Below are positions 1 to 9,920 of a stretch of DNA of 64,000 nucleotides, piece by piece. Position numbers and translations under genes: made by a program. This DNA comes from Nocardia acidivorans NBRC 108247 (GTDB lineage: Bacteria; Actinomycetota; Actinomycetes; Mycobacteriales; Mycobacteriaceae), in the NCBI RefSeq assembly GCF_001625085.1, contig NZ_BDAW01000028.1, forward strand, positions 47,435 through 111,434, in the 5' to 3' direction. Each line of letters starts with the position of its first letter. The stretch's first letter is position 1. A model generated the notes under the pieces. That model saw only the letters and a program-made list of their open reading frames with translations, was not told where the DNA came from and ran no database searches.

Positions 1-17
1 GGCGAATCCCTTCAGCC

Positions 18-656
18 ATGACCGATGGCGCGGCACGCGGAGCGCATGACGAAGAGCCGCAGGCGATTCCGGACCTGCCCACCACGGCGTGGGCCGTGCT
101 CGGCATGCTCTCGCACGCCGAGGAGCTCTCCGGGTACGACCTGAAGAAGTGGGCGGACTGGAGTCTGCAGTTCTTCTACTGGAGTCCGTCGTTCAGCCAG
201 ATCTACGCCGAACTCAAACGCCTCGAGAAGCACGGTTACGCCACCTCGCGCACCGTGGTCTCCGAGGACGGTATGCGCGGTAAGCGCATGTACGCCATTA
301 CCGCCAGCGGCCGGGAAGCCGCCGCGCACTGGGTGAACCACTCCCCCGTCGAGGCTCCCGTGCTCAAGCACAGCGTGATGTTGCGGGCCTGGCTGGGCCA
401 TCTCGCCGAACCCGATCGCATGCGCGAGATCCTCACCCAGCACATCGACTACGCCGAGAAGATGCGGCGCAGGGCGCAGATCGACGCCGATGGCGCGGAC
501 ACGAATCCGGAGTGGGCGTACCCGAGCGCGGTACTGCGCTGGTGCGTACGGCATTACGAGGCGGAACGCGAATTCGCGCAGGATCTGCTCTCCGATTTGG
601 ACAAATTGGCAAGGCAGCGTACGCGCCGCAAGTCGACCAAGGAACACAAACAATAA
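18..656 (+). CDS. PadR family transcriptional regulator
   Basis: A 212-residue DNA-binding regulator. Residues about 22-100 form the PadR winged helix, seen as the run beginning AWAVLGMLSH, the segment SGYDLKKWAD, and the wing residues GKRMYAITASGREA. The C-terminal half has the charged helices that PadR-2 type proteins use for dimerisation (HYEAEREFAQDLL). It lies 114 bp upstream of an MFS exporter on the same strand, with an imperfect inverted repeat between them. PadR proteins commonly repress neighbouring efflux genes in response to a phenolic or drug ligand, so control of the exporter is the natural inference. The ligand cannot be read from the sequence. The start ATG is near the window edge, so upstream control signals are not visible. 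Confidence 0.9.
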   Translation: MTDGAARGAHDEEPQAIPDLPTTAWAVLGMLSHAEELSGYDLKKWADWSLQFFYWSPSFSQIYAELKRLEKHGYATSRTVVSEDGMRGKRMYAITASGREAAAHWVNHSPVEAPVLKHSVMLRAWLGHLAEPDRMREILTQHIDYAEKMRRRAQIDADGADTNPEWAYPSAVLRWCVRHYEAEREFAQDLLSDLDKLARQRTRRKSTKEHKQ

Positions 657-722
657 AGTTCCTACCGTGATCCTCGAAATTCTCCACTCAGCGGATTCCT
701 CCATAGGCGGCGGCCACGGGCT

Positions 723-749
723 GTGACACGGTTCACGAAATCGTGTTAC
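723..749. promoter_or_regulatory. inverted repeat upstream of the exporter, candidate PadR operator
   Basis: Arms gtgacacg (723-730) and cgtgttac (742-749) are inverted with one mismatch around an 11-nt spacer. The repeat sits 21 bp before the exporter start codon and just ahead of its ribosome-binding site. The place is right for a repressor site, but binding by the adjacent PadR protein is inference. Confidence 0.35.
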
Positions 750-770
750 CTACCCACTGGAGGACGCAAT

Positions 771-2486
771 ATGTCCACCTCCGTCGCCCCCGAGGTGCCG
801 CCCGGCGCCAACGATGACACCGGTCGCCTCGACGGTGCGTCAAAGCTTCGGATTTTCTCCGTCCTCGCGGTGATCGTGCTGTTCACCGAGGTCGCGCCCA
901 TGCAGTACGTGATGGTCTCGGCCGCACTGCGCCAAATCGCGCCCACATTCCCCAGCCATGGCGCGAACATCAACTGGGCCATCATCATCTTCGGCGTCGT
1001 CGGCGCCGCCACCTCGCCGGTCATCGGCAAGCTCTCGGACATCGTCGGCAAGAAGCGGATGTTCCTGGTCTGCGGTGTGCTGTTCATGATCGGCTGCGCC
1101 CTCTGCGCGGTCACCAGCAATTGGATGCTGTTCCTGATCGGCCGCGGCCTGCAGGCGACGGCCATTGCCACTGCGGTCATCTCGTACGGCCTCATTCGAG
1201 ACCTCATGCCCCGCAAGCTGGTTCCGGTCGGCCTCGGCATCGCCTCCACCGGCCTGGGCGTCTCCGCGCTGGCCGGTCCGCTGATCGGCGGCTGGATTGT
1301 GGAGAACCACAGCTGGCGCGCCATCTTCTGGTTCCTGTTCGCCTTCACCGTCGTGATGATTCCGCTGGTGATCGCCATCGTGCCGGAGTCCAAGCTGCGG
1401 GTGCCGCAGAAGCTGGATCTTGTCGGCGCGGTACTGCTCGGCGCGGGTCTGGTGCTCACGCTCATCTACCTGGACAACGGTCAGCAGTGGGGCTGGAGCA
1501 AGCCGTCCAGCCTCGCCTGGCTCATCGGCGGCATTGTCTTCCTGGCGCTCTTCCCGATCGTGGAGATGCGCGTCAAGCAGCCCATCATGGATATGAAGCT
1601 GCTGTTCACCCCGCGCGTGAGCGTGCTGCTGTTCATCGCGCTGCTGGCCTCGTTCATGATCGGCTACCAGTCCTACGCCACCGGCTATATGACGCAGTCG
1701 CCGCCGTCCGCCGAGGTGGTCGAGCAGGTCAAGACCGCGACCTGGGATCAGGTGAAGGCCGGTGCGCTGCAACAGGCGCAGGCCCAGGCCGAGGCGCAGG
1801 CCAAGGCCGCGCTGCCGCCGGGCGTGGAGCTGCCGCCGGGTGCGGTGGTGGTGCCGCCGGAGGCCGTGTACTCCCAGTTGCCGCCGAATATGGTTGACGT
1901 GCAATTGAATCCGGGCTACTCGTACGGTGACGGATTCAGTCTGCTCGAGTTCGCCACGCACATCACCCTCGCGCAATCGTTGATCGCCATGCTCTTCGGC
2001 TTCCTCGGCGGGCTGTGGATCCGGCGCTCGGGTGGGCGACAGCCGCTGGTGTTCGCACTGGTGATCTTCGTCGGCGCGGCCATCGCCTACGGTGCGACCT
2101 CGCACGGCTGGGGTATGCAGGCGCTGATCAGCGCGGTGTTCGGTATCGCCTTCGGCCTGTACTACGCGGCCACGCCGAACCTCATGGTCGAGGCGGTGCC
2201 CGCGGAACAGCAGGGCATCAGCGCGGGCATGCTGGGCGTCATGCAGGCCATGGGCGCGGCCGTCGGTCTCGCGGTGGCCACGGCATTCCTCAATGCCAAT
2301 CCGGTCAAGGCGGATGTGACGGTGACGGGTGCGCCCACGGTCACCAAGGAAATCCCGATGTTGTTCGCGGACAAGGGCTATGAGATCAGCTTCTATGTCA
2401 TCGCGGCCACCTCGGCGATCGCGCTGATCGGCGCGATCATCATGAAGGCCGGACGCTCGGCCGCCACCGGCGGCACCGCGTACTGA
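771..2486 (+). CDS. MFS multidrug efflux transporter, DHA2-like
   Basis: A 571-residue major facilitator protein of the inner membrane, expected to export small molecules by proton antiport. About fourteen hydrophobic segments are visible. The MFS loop signature is GKLSDIVGKKRMFL after the second segment, and motif-C-like glycines appear in LGVSALAGPLIGG. ATG 771 is chosen because GGAGGA lies 6 nt upstream; the frame stays open back to a GTG at 723 that has no such site. Odd feature: residues about 306-390 form a hydrophilic loop rich in Gln, Ala and Pro between membrane segments, much longer than usual. The gene follows a PadR regulator and ends at a good terminator, so it is probably a two-gene drug-response unit. 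The substrate is unknown. Confidence 0.87.
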   Translation: MSTSVAPEVPPGANDDTGRLDGASKLRIFSVLAVIVLFTEVAPMQYVMVSAALRQIAPTFPSHGANINWAIIIFGVVGAATSPVIGKLSDIVGKKRMFLVCGVLFMIGCALCAVTSNWMLFLIGRGLQATAIATAVISYGLIRDLMPRKLVPVGLGIASTGLGVSALAGPLIGGWIVENHSWRAIFWFLFAFTVVMIPLVIAIVPESKLRVPQKLDLVGAVLLGAGLVLTLIYLDNGQQWGWSKPSSLAWLIGGIVFLALFPIVEMRVKQPIMDMKLLFTPRVSVLLFIALLASFMIGYQSYATGYMTQSPPSAEVVEQVKTATWDQVKAGALQQAQAQAEAQAKAALPPGVELPPGAVVVPPEAVYSQLPPNMVDVQLNPGYSYGDGFSLLEFATHITLAQSLIAMLFGFLGGLWIRRSGGRQPLVFALVIFVGAAIAYGATSHGWGMQALISAVFGIAFGLYYAATPNLMVEAVPAEQQGISAGMLGVMQAMGAAVGLAVATAFLNANPVKADVTVTGAPTVTKEIPMLFADKGYEISFYVIAATSAIALIGAIIMKAGRSAATGGTAY

Positions 2487-2501
2487 TCCTGAACGAATCA
2501 C

Positions 2502-2528
2502 GGCCCGCAGGCGTATCGCCTGCGGGCC
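2502..2528 (+). terminator. Rho-independent terminator after the exporter
   Basis: A perfect 12-bp stem (2502-2513 with 2517-2528), a 3-nt loop, then a T-rich stretch (atgttctttt). It separates the exporter from ribBA. Confidence 0.85.
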
Positions 2529-2614
2529 ATGTTCTTTTCCGGTGAGCGGGATCCCACCTCGCTGTTCCGCGCCCCTCATATTTCTATTAGGCATAACAGA
2601 GGAGGTGGTCGACG

Positions 2615-3835
<1,221 letters not shown>

Positions 3836-3868
3836 CATCTCGGCAGAGTCATGACCGAAGGATGTGCC

Positions 3869-4459
3869 ATGTCTATGCCGGGGTATGGGCCGCCGGAGCC
3901 GGGGCGCGGGTTGCGATCACCGGTGGCGGTGTCCTGGGTTTCGGCGGTGCTGGGCATCGTCTGCGTGATCGCGGCCATCGCGATGTTCCTGCTGTACTCC
4001 GGGGAGCATCGTGCGGTGCAGCGCGCGGGGAGCGCCGAAAACCAGCTGCGACAGGATCTTTCGGAGGCCGACCGGAACGCCGATCGGCGGGCGGCGGCGC
4101 AGCGGGCGGCCTGTGATTTCGCGGTGTCCATGGCGACCTACGACTACAGCGATATCGAGAAGTATCGGGTGGCCATGCTGGACGGGTCGACCGGTGAGTG
4201 GCGGCAGTCGTTCACCCAGAACTGGCCGTCCCTGCGGTCGGTGATGACGCAGACGCAGAGCCGGAGCAAGGCGGGTGAGACGCACTGCGGGCTCTCCGCG
4301 CTCAGGGCGCACGATGCCGAGGTGCTGGTGTACACCACGCAGGTGGTCACCACCGCGGGCAGCGATTCGCATGCCAGTTCGCTCTCCACGGTGACCCATC
4401 TCGACGAACAGGCCGACGGCCGGTGGCTGGTCAGTGAAATGAAGGTGCCCACGGCATAG
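3869..4459 (+). CDS. Mce-associated-type single-pass membrane protein
   Basis: A 196-residue protein with a short Pro/Gly-rich cytoplasmic tail, one membrane segment at about 21-43 (ending AAIAMFLLY), a charged helical stretch, then an extracytoplasmic domain. That domain has the features of Mce-associated (Mam/Mas) proteins: YDYSDIEKYR, STGEWRQSF and the strand-rich end VLVYTTQVVTT ... WLVSEMKV. Such proteins stabilise Mce lipid importers, but no mce genes are visible here, so it is an orphan and its partner is unknown. ATG 3869 is preferred over ATG 3851, which is in the same frame, because GAAGGA lies 6 nt upstream of 3869. Confidence 0.65.
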   Translation: MSMPGYGPPEPGRGLRSPVAVSWVSAVLGIVCVIAAIAMFLLYSGEHRAVQRAGSAENQLRQDLSEADRNADRRAAAQRAACDFAVSMATYDYSDIEKYRVAMLDGSTGEWRQSFTQNWPSLRSVMTQTQSRSKAGETHCGLSALRAHDAEVLVYTTQVVTTAGSDSHASSLSTVTHLDEQADGRWLVSEMKVPTA

Positions 4460-4483
4460 CGGGCCGGGCGGTATGGTCGCCGC

Positions 4484-5428
4484 ATGACGGCGTTCCACGC
4501 ATCTCGGGCGAGCTTCCTGAGCCGCCGGGTAGTCCCGGCCTATCTGCGGATCATCCGGGCCAATCGGCCATTCCTCACACCCGGGCCCGCGCGCGAACAT
4601 CTCCGCGACCGGAGCCTGCGGCCCAAGACCTACGGTCCGCCGCGGCGATTGCGCTCGGATGTGGTGGTGTCGGTGGATCACAGCCGGGGCCTGCCCATCT
4701 ACACGCTCATCCCCCGCACCGGACGGCCGCGCGGCAATGTCGTCTACGTGCACGGCGGCGCGTGGGTCAATGAGATCGCGGTGCAGCATTGGCAGCTGGC
4801 GGCCGATATCGCCGCCGAGGTGGGCACCACGGTGACCGTGCCGATCTATCCGCTGGTGCCGTTCGGGACCGCCGCACAGGTGGTGGCCGCCATGGCGAAG
4901 CTGGTGCTGGACAACAGGTCTCGCTATGGCGAGGTATGCCTGGCGGGCGACTCCGCGGGCGGTCAGATCGCGCTCTCCACCGCCCAGGTGCTGCGGGACG
5001 AGCACGGGGTGGCGCTGCCGGGGACCGTCTTGATCTCTCCCGCGCTGGAGCTGTCGCTGAGCAATCCCGAGATCGATGTGGTGCTGCCCAGCGATCCGTG
5101 GCTGGGCAAGGAGGGCACCCGGGTCTTCATCGACCTCTGGCGGGGAGAGCTGCCGCTGACCGATCCGCGGGTCAGCCCGCTGCTCGGGGAGATGCGCGGA
5201 CTGGGACCGCTGACCGTTTTCAGCGGCACCCGCGATATCGTGCTGCCCGATACCCGGCTGCTGGTGGAGCGGGCGCGCGAGGCGGGCGTCGCGGTCGACT
5301 ATCACGAGGGGGCGGGGCTGGTGCACGTCTACCCGCTCACCCCGACCCGGGAGGGCAGGCTCGGCAGACAGCAGATTCTGGATGCGTTGAGCAAAGCCCT
5401 CGCACCGGCGAAAACGACTGCGCCGTAA
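4484..5428 (+). CDS. alpha/beta hydrolase, hormone-sensitive-lipase-type esterase
   Basis: A 314-residue esterase of the HSL (family IV) group. The oxyanion motif is HGGAW, the nucleophile serine sits in GDSAGG, the acid is likely in GTRDIVLPD and the histidine in GLVHVYPL. The leader FLSRRVVPAYLRIIRAN resembles the N-terminus of mycobacterial Lip-type esterases. The natural substrate is probably a short to medium-chain ester. It ends immediately before the stop codon of the convergent YjbR-type gene, with no spacer. No ribosome-binding site stands out before ATG 4484. Specificity cannot be assigned from sequence. Confidence 0.85.
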   Translation: MTAFHASRASFLSRRVVPAYLRIIRANRPFLTPGPAREHLRDRSLRPKTYGPPRRLRSDVVVSVDHSRGLPIYTLIPRTGRPRGNVVYVHGGAWVNEIAVQHWQLAADIAAEVGTTVTVPIYPLVPFGTAAQVVAAMAKLVLDNRSRYGEVCLAGDSAGGQIALSTAQVLRDEHGVALPGTVLISPALELSLSNPEIDVVLPSDPWLGKEGTRVFIDLWRGELPLTDPRVSPLLGEMRGLGPLTVFSGTRDIVLPDTRLLVERAREAGVAVDYHEGAGLVHVYPLTPTREGRLGRQQILDALSKALAPAKTTAP

Positions 5429-5854
5429 TTACTTCGGCGGGTTCTCCGCGAGCCATCGGCGCGCCCGGGTGGCCGAGGCCCGTGAGAGCCAGGCGTCCTG
5501 GATGACCTCGGTCAACTCCCGCAGGCTGAGTTCCCGCAGCCGGCAGGCACGCAGCAGCACCGAGGTGTGGCCGTTGAAATGCGGTGTGGTGAAGAACGGC
5601 GAGTCCGGATCCTGCACCAGGGCTTGCTTATCGGATTCCGACGGTACCCAGAAGATGATGACGTCCCGATAGCGCTCCCCGGTCTCGGGATCCACCGCGT
5701 CCGGCCGCGGGGTGCGGAAGAAGACGAAGGACTTCCCGCCGACCTGATAGACCGGGTTGTCGGCCACCGGACCGCGTACGACGGTGACATGCGGCATGCT
5801 CTCGGCGATCGCGTGAACATCGGCGAGGCGAGCGCGGCGCGCTGTGGACGGCAC
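5429..5854 (-). CDS. MmcQ/YjbR family protein
   Basis: A 141-residue protein of the MmcQ/YjbR fold, a small alpha/beta fold with double-wing DNA-binding-like topology. Typical features are the early segment AIAESMPHVT, the strand KSFVFFRTPR, and the lysine/aspartate stretch SDKQALVQDPDSPFFTTPHF followed by LRELSLRELTEVIQDAWLSRA, close to the family's C-terminal helix. No biochemical role is firmly established for the family. It converges directly on the esterase: the two stop codons abut at 5428/5429. The divergent gap to the LuxR-type gene is 246 bp. Confidence 0.8.
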   Translation of the reverse strand: MPSTARRARLADVHAIAESMPHVTVVRGPVADNPVYQVGGKSFVFFRTPRPDAVDPETGERYRDVIIFWVPSESDKQALVQDPDSPFFTTPHFNGHTSVLLRACRLRELSLRELTEVIQDAWLSRASATRARRWLAENPPK

Positions 5855-5996
5855 GCGGTCCAGTCTAGTTTTCCAGGCCGCTTCACAGGCGGCGAAGACA
5901 TTCGCCGGAGTTCGCTAATTATTCGCCGCGCGCATGACTCGACCCGGCAAATCGGACAGTCCCGGAACGACGCGGCAGGTCCGCCGGAATCCTGTT

Positions 5997-6030
5997 GTAA
6001 GCGGGGGCACAGTGCTCGACAAGCGCTTAC
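5997..6030. promoter_or_regulatory. inverted half-sites upstream of the LuxR-type regulator
   Basis: GTAAGCG (5997-6003) and its complement CGCTTAC (6024-6030) flank a 20-nt spacer; the right arm lies in the small palindrome AAGCGCTT. The pair sits about 70 bp before the regulator's ATG and may be a binding site. Otherwise the gap 5855-6100 holds nothing recognisable. Confidence 0.25.
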
Positions 6031-6100
6031 CAGACGGCGCGAACTGCGTTTATGGCCCCGGTGGTAGCAGGGAGCGTCGCGAATCACATAGGTTGGACCC

Positions 6101-8404
6101 ATGGCGCGGCGTGGCAATGGAAACCTCCCCGCGGAGGTCACCAGTTTCGTAGGCCGCCGCGACGAGCTGGCTACCGCCAAAAGGCTGCTGCCCACCACAC
6201 GGGTCTTGACGCTGCTCGGTCCCGGCGGCATGGGGAAGACCCGATTGTCTCGGCAGATCGGGCAATTGGTCGCGCGCGCGTTTCCCGACGGGGTGTGGCT
6301 GGTCGAGCTCGCCGATCTCCAGGATCCGAATCTGGTGACGCTCAGCGTGGCCGAGGCGCTGAATCTGCGCGATGAGTCCACCGCACCGCTGCCCCGGCTC
6401 ACCGAATTCCTCGCCGATAAACGACTACTGCTGATTCTCGACAATTGCGAACACCTCATCGAGGCGTGCGCGGCGCTGGTCGGCCGGATCATCGCCACCA
6501 CACCGGATGTGCGGGTACTGGCGACCAGTCGCGAAGTGCTCGGCATTCCGGGCGAACAGGTGATGCCGGTGCCGCCGCTCACCGTGCCCGACGCCGATAC
6601 CGGCGGTGAGAGCGATGCGCTGCAACTGTTCATCGAACGCGCGAGCGCCGCCAATCCGGGATTCAAGGCGACCCCGGCCAATCGCGCGGTGCTGGCCGAG
6701 ATCTGCCGCCGGCTCGAAGGTATGCCGCTGGCACTGGAATTGGCGGCGCTGCGGTTGCGCATGTTCACCCCCGAACAGATTCTGCACCGGCTCGACGACA
6801 CCATGGGGCTGCTCAGCGCCGGACCGCGCACCGCGCCCGAACGCCAGCAGACCATCGAGGGCGCGATCCGCTGGAGTTACAACCTCTGCACGCCCGCCGA
6901 ACAGTCTCTGTGGGAACAGCTTTCGGTCTTCGCGGGCGGTTTCGACATCGAGGCCGCCGAAACGATCTGCGACCTCGGCGCGGGCTCGCTGGTGGGCGCG
7001 CTCACCGGGCTGGTCGACAAATCCGTGGTGGCGCAACGCTATGACGGCGATGCCGCGCGGTACTCCATGCTGGAGCCGATTCGCCAGTTCGCCGCCGATC
7101 GGCTCGCCGAGCGCGGGGACGCGCAGGCGGTGCGGGCGCGGCATCGCGCGCACTACCGGGATCTGGCCATGCGCGGGCAGACCGCGTACTGGACCGCCGA
7201 TGATGTGCAGTGGTTCCGCGAGCTCACCCGCGAACACGCGAATCTCCGTGCGGCACTGCGCTCCGGGCTCGAGGACGAGCCGCTGGAGACCATTGCCACG
7301 GTGACGGTGCTGCGGCCGTTCTGGGAGCACAATCGTTTCCTCTCCGAGGGGTACCGCTGGCTCACCGAGGCACTGGAGCGTAATCCGGAGCCGACGGCCG
7401 AACGCGTCAAGGCGCTCTCCTCCGCGGCCTCGCTGGCCGCCCTGCTCGGCGATCGGGAGTCGGCCGCCCGGCTGGTGCGCGACTGCCTGGAATTGGCTGT
7501 CACGCTGGAAGACTCGGAGATCATGGCGGAGGTGACGCTGGATCGCTCCCTGCTCGCCTTCGCCGACGGCGATCGGCAGCGCTCACTCGAATTGGGTCGC
7601 GCCGCCATCGAATTGGCGGTCGAGCACGATCAGCACGCCATCGAGATGGACAGCCACGCCTTCGTCTTCATGTGCGCCATGGTGCAGGACGCGCCGGGCC
7701 GCACCGAATTGGCGGAACGCTTTTTGAAGCTCACCACCGCCAGCGGCTCACATCTGCTGGGCGGACTCGCGCTGTGGACGGTCGGCATCGATCACTGGCG
7801 GCTCGGCGAGTTGGCCGCGGCGGCCGAATTCCACGGTCGCGCCATCGAACAGCTGGCGCTGTTCGAGCGCTGCGTCTGGCTCTCCTCCGCCTTCGAGGGC
7901 CTGGCCTGGACGGTCTCGGCCAATGGCGACTACGAGCGGGCGGCGCGCCTGCTCGGCGCGGCGGAATCCTTGCAGCGCAGCACCATTCGCCTGGCGCATA
8001 CGATCACGATCGCGGTCGGCGACAAGGAGCGGCTCACGGTGCGAGATGCCTTGGGCGAGGAGGCTTTCCGCGCTGCCTTCGGCGCCGGGGCGAATTTGCC
8101 CCTCAATGAGGCCATCGACTACGCGCTGGGCCGCAGCGCCGCCCGCGCGCCGGAACCGCCGGAGCCCGTGACCGAGCGCGCTCCGCGTAAATCCGCCGCG
8201 AGGGCCGCGGAGACCAATATCCTCACCCGCCGGGAGAAGGACGTCGCGCGCCTGGTGGCCGCCGGTCACAGCAATAAGCGGATTGCGGCGGATCTGGTCA
8301 TCTCCATTCGCACCGCGGAGACGCATGTCGAGCACATTCTCACCAAGCTCGGCTTCACCTCCCGCACCCAGGTCGCGGCCTGGGCGCACGAGAACGGCCT
8401 GTGA
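6101..8404 (+). CDS. large ATP-binding LuxR-family transcriptional regulator
   Basis: A 767-residue signal-transducing ATPase and activator. The N-terminus FVGRRDELATAKRLL leads into a P-loop at about residue 40 (GPGGMGKTRLS) and a Walker B run at about 110 (LLILDNCEHL), typical of NB-ARC/AAA-like regulators. A long helical, TPR-like region (about 330-650) probably senses a ligand or partner. The end (about 706-767) is a LuxR/GerE helix-turn-helix, with TRREKDVARLVAAGHSNKRI and the recognition-helix segment ETHVEHILTKLGF. Nocardia-type genomes carry many such proteins and targets are rarely known. It has its own 246-bp upstream region and converges on the DinB gene, leaving a one-codon-scale gap. 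Confidence 0.87.
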   Translation: MARRGNGNLPAEVTSFVGRRDELATAKRLLPTTRVLTLLGPGGMGKTRLSRQIGQLVARAFPDGVWLVELADLQDPNLVTLSVAEALNLRDESTAPLPRLTEFLADKRLLLILDNCEHLIEACAALVGRIIATTPDVRVLATSREVLGIPGEQVMPVPPLTVPDADTGGESDALQLFIERASAANPGFKATPANRAVLAEICRRLEGMPLALELAALRLRMFTPEQILHRLDDTMGLLSAGPRTAPERQQTIEGAIRWSYNLCTPAEQSLWEQLSVFAGGFDIEAAETICDLGAGSLVGALTGLVDKSVVAQRYDGDAARYSMLEPIRQFAADRLAERGDAQAVRARHRAHYRDLAMRGQTAYWTADDVQWFRELTREHANLRAALRSGLEDEPLETIATVTVLRPFWEHNRFLSEGYRWLTEALERNPEPTAERVKALSSAASLAALLGDRESAARLVRDCLELAVTLEDSEIMAEVTLDRSLLAFADGDRQRSLELGRAAIELAVEHDQHAIEMDSHAFVFMCAMVQDAPGRTELAERFLKLTTASGSHLLGGLALWTVGIDHWRLGELAAAAEFHGRAIEQLALFERCVWLSSAFEGLAWTVSANGDYERAARLLGAAESLQRSTIRLAHTITIAVGDKERLTVRDALGEEAFRAAFGAGANLPLNEAIDYALGRSAARAPEPPEPVTERAPRKSAARAAETNILTRREKDVARLVAAGHSNKRIAADLVISIRTAETHVEHILTKLGFTSRTQVAAWAHENGL

Positions 8405-8926
8405 TCAGTAACCGGTAGTGCCGTCGATGCGTTCGCGCAGCAGATCGGCGTGACCGTCGTGGCGGGCGTACTCCTCGATCAGGTGCAGATAGATCCAGCG
8501 CAGTGAGATCTCCACGCCGGTGCGCGGATGCACGGTGGCGTGATCGAGCGGCAGCGCGGCGATCGCCCTGTCGCACAGCGCGACTTCCTCGAGGTAGCGG
8601 GTGTAGTCGCCCTCGGCCTCGGCGGGGACGATATCGTCGAAATCGCCGTCCAGATTGGTGTCGTCACTGTAGATGTACTCGAGCCGCTCACCGGCGGCGC
8701 GCATCCGGAACCAGCCGCGCTCGGTCTCGGTCATATGCCGCAGCAGGCCGAGCAGCGACATAGAGGACGGCTCCACACTGCGGGTGGCGAGCTGAACCCC
8801 GGTGAGCCCCTGGCATTTCCACAGCAGAATATTGCGGCCCCGGTCCAGCATGGATTGCAGCATGGCCCGCTCGTCACCGACGAGCAGCTGGGTGGTTCGT
8901 TCGACTTCGGGCGCTGTCCACGTCAT
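8405..8926 (-). CDS. DinB family protein (DUF664)
   Basis: A 173-residue four-helix-bundle protein of the DinB/DUF664 group. Members are often metal-dependent and some act as thiol (for example mycothiol) transferases. Candidate metal ligands are the histidine in LGLLRHMTETERGWF and those in LHLIEEYARHDGHADLLRE, the last being the most conserved family motif. The start is set at 8926 (MTWTAPEV), since the 17 codons upstream are Arg-rich and unlike the family. It shares no operon and converges with the LuxR-type regulator. The substrate is unknown. Confidence 0.85.
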   Translation of the reverse strand: MTWTAPEVERTTQLLVGDERAMLQSMLDRGRNILLWKCQGLTGVQLATRSVEPSSMSLLGLLRHMTETERGWFRMRAAGERLEYIYSDDTNLDGDFDDIVPAEAEGDYTRYLEEVALCDRAIAALPLDHATVHPRTGVEISLRWIYLHLIEEYARHDGHADLLRERIDGTTGY

Positions 8927-9015
8927 ATCCGCACTGTATCGCCGCACCCGTCGACCGCAACCGAAATACCGCCGCACCCCAGCGAAACCCCGCCACAGCC
9001 CGTCTCGACGAAAAA

Positions 9016-9060
9016 CGCCTCGCGCCCGCCACCGGAGCGATCCGGGGCGGGCGCGAGGCG
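9016..9060 (-). terminator. strong Rho-independent terminator after hsaD-like gene
   Basis: A perfect 15-bp stem (9016-9030 with 9046-9060), extended inside by ccgga/tccgg around a GCGA loop. On the minus strand it is followed at once by TTTTT. It closes the hsaA-hsaD unit 5 bp after the stop codon. Confidence 0.9.
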
Positions 9061-9065
9061 GTGAT

Positions 9066-9920
9066 TTACAGGCCGTTCTCCAGGAATTCGATCACAGCCC
9101 GTTCGAAGGCGTCCTTGCGCTCCACCATCACCCAGTGCCCACAGCGCGAGAAGATGCGCAGATCGGCATTGGGGAGCTGGCGGGCGGGCAAGAGCGCGCC
9201 CTCGACCGGGGTGACGCGATCATCGCGCCCCCACAGCATGAGGACCTCATGCCGCAACGACTTCAGCCGAGCCCAGAGCGGCAGCGGCTCAGCCATTTTC
9301 GGGTTGTAGAAGGTGGCGTAGGCATCGCGCAGCGCGGCCTGGCCGCGCGGGTCGGCCGCGGCCTTCAGCCGGGTCGCCACCAACTCCTCGGTGAGGGTGG
9401 CCTCGTTGAAGACCATCGCGCGCAGGAACCCCATCGCACGCTCGTCACTCGGGTTGGCGTTGTACTCCATCAACCGCCGAATGCCTTCGGACGGTTCGGG
9501 TCCGAGCACATTCACCCCGACGCCGCCGGGAGCCATGAGCACCACGCGGCCCACCCGATCCGGATGGTCCAGCGCCAGCATGGCCGCCACACCGCCGCCC
9601 ATGGAATTGCCCAGCAGGTGCGCCCTGTCGATGCCGAGCTCGTCGAGCAGCCCGATCACCGCGTCGGCCGCGATGCGAAGGTAGTTGCGCTCGTATACTT
9701 CCGGGCGTCCGCTCGCGCCGAAGCCGGGCTGATCCAGGATCAGGCAGCGGAAGTGCTCGGCGAGCACGGGCAGATTATTGCCGAAGTTCGCCCAGCCGGA
9801 GACGCCCGCGCCGGAGCCGTGCAGCAGGACCAGCGGTGCGCCGGTGCCCGCCTCGTGATACCGCAGCCGGTGGCCGTCGACGGTGACCCAGCGCTCGGTG
9901 TTCTCCACTGTCAGCGTCAT
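9066..9920 (-). CDS. HsaD-like meta-cleavage-product alpha/beta hydrolase
   Basis: A 284-residue C-C bond hydrolase of the BphD/MhpC/HsaD family, which splits the ring-opened product of extradiol dioxygenases. In steroid catabolism HsaD cleaves 4,9-DSHA. The triad is visible: Ser in GNSMGGG (about 107), Asp in WGRDDRV and His in CGHWVMVE. The oxyanion segment HGSGAGVSGWANF is typical of this group. Its start codon abuts the stop of the HsaA-like gene, so the two are co-transcribed, and a strong terminator follows. The usual partners hsaC (dioxygenase) and hsaB (reductase) are not present. The true substrate may be a different aromatic ring system, so no symbol is given. Confidence 0.8.
   Translation of the reverse strand: MTLTVENTERWVTVDGHRLRYHEAGTGAPLVLLHGSGAGVSGWANFGNNLPVLAEHFRCLILDQPGFGASGRPEVYERNYLRIAADAVIGLLDELGIDRAHLLGNSMGGGVAAMLALDHPDRVGRVVLMAPGGVGVNVLGPEPSEGIRRLMEYNANPSDERAMGFLRAMVFNEATLTEELVATRLKAAADPRGQAALRDAYATFYNPKMAEPLPLWARLKSLRHEVLMLWGRDDRVTPVEGALLPARQLPNADLRIFSRCGHWVMVERKDAFERAVIEFLENGL

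Noticed and set aside
2487..2614. FMN riboswitch upstream of ribBA
   Set aside because: The gap contains a terminator for the previous gene and no conserved RFN-element segments.
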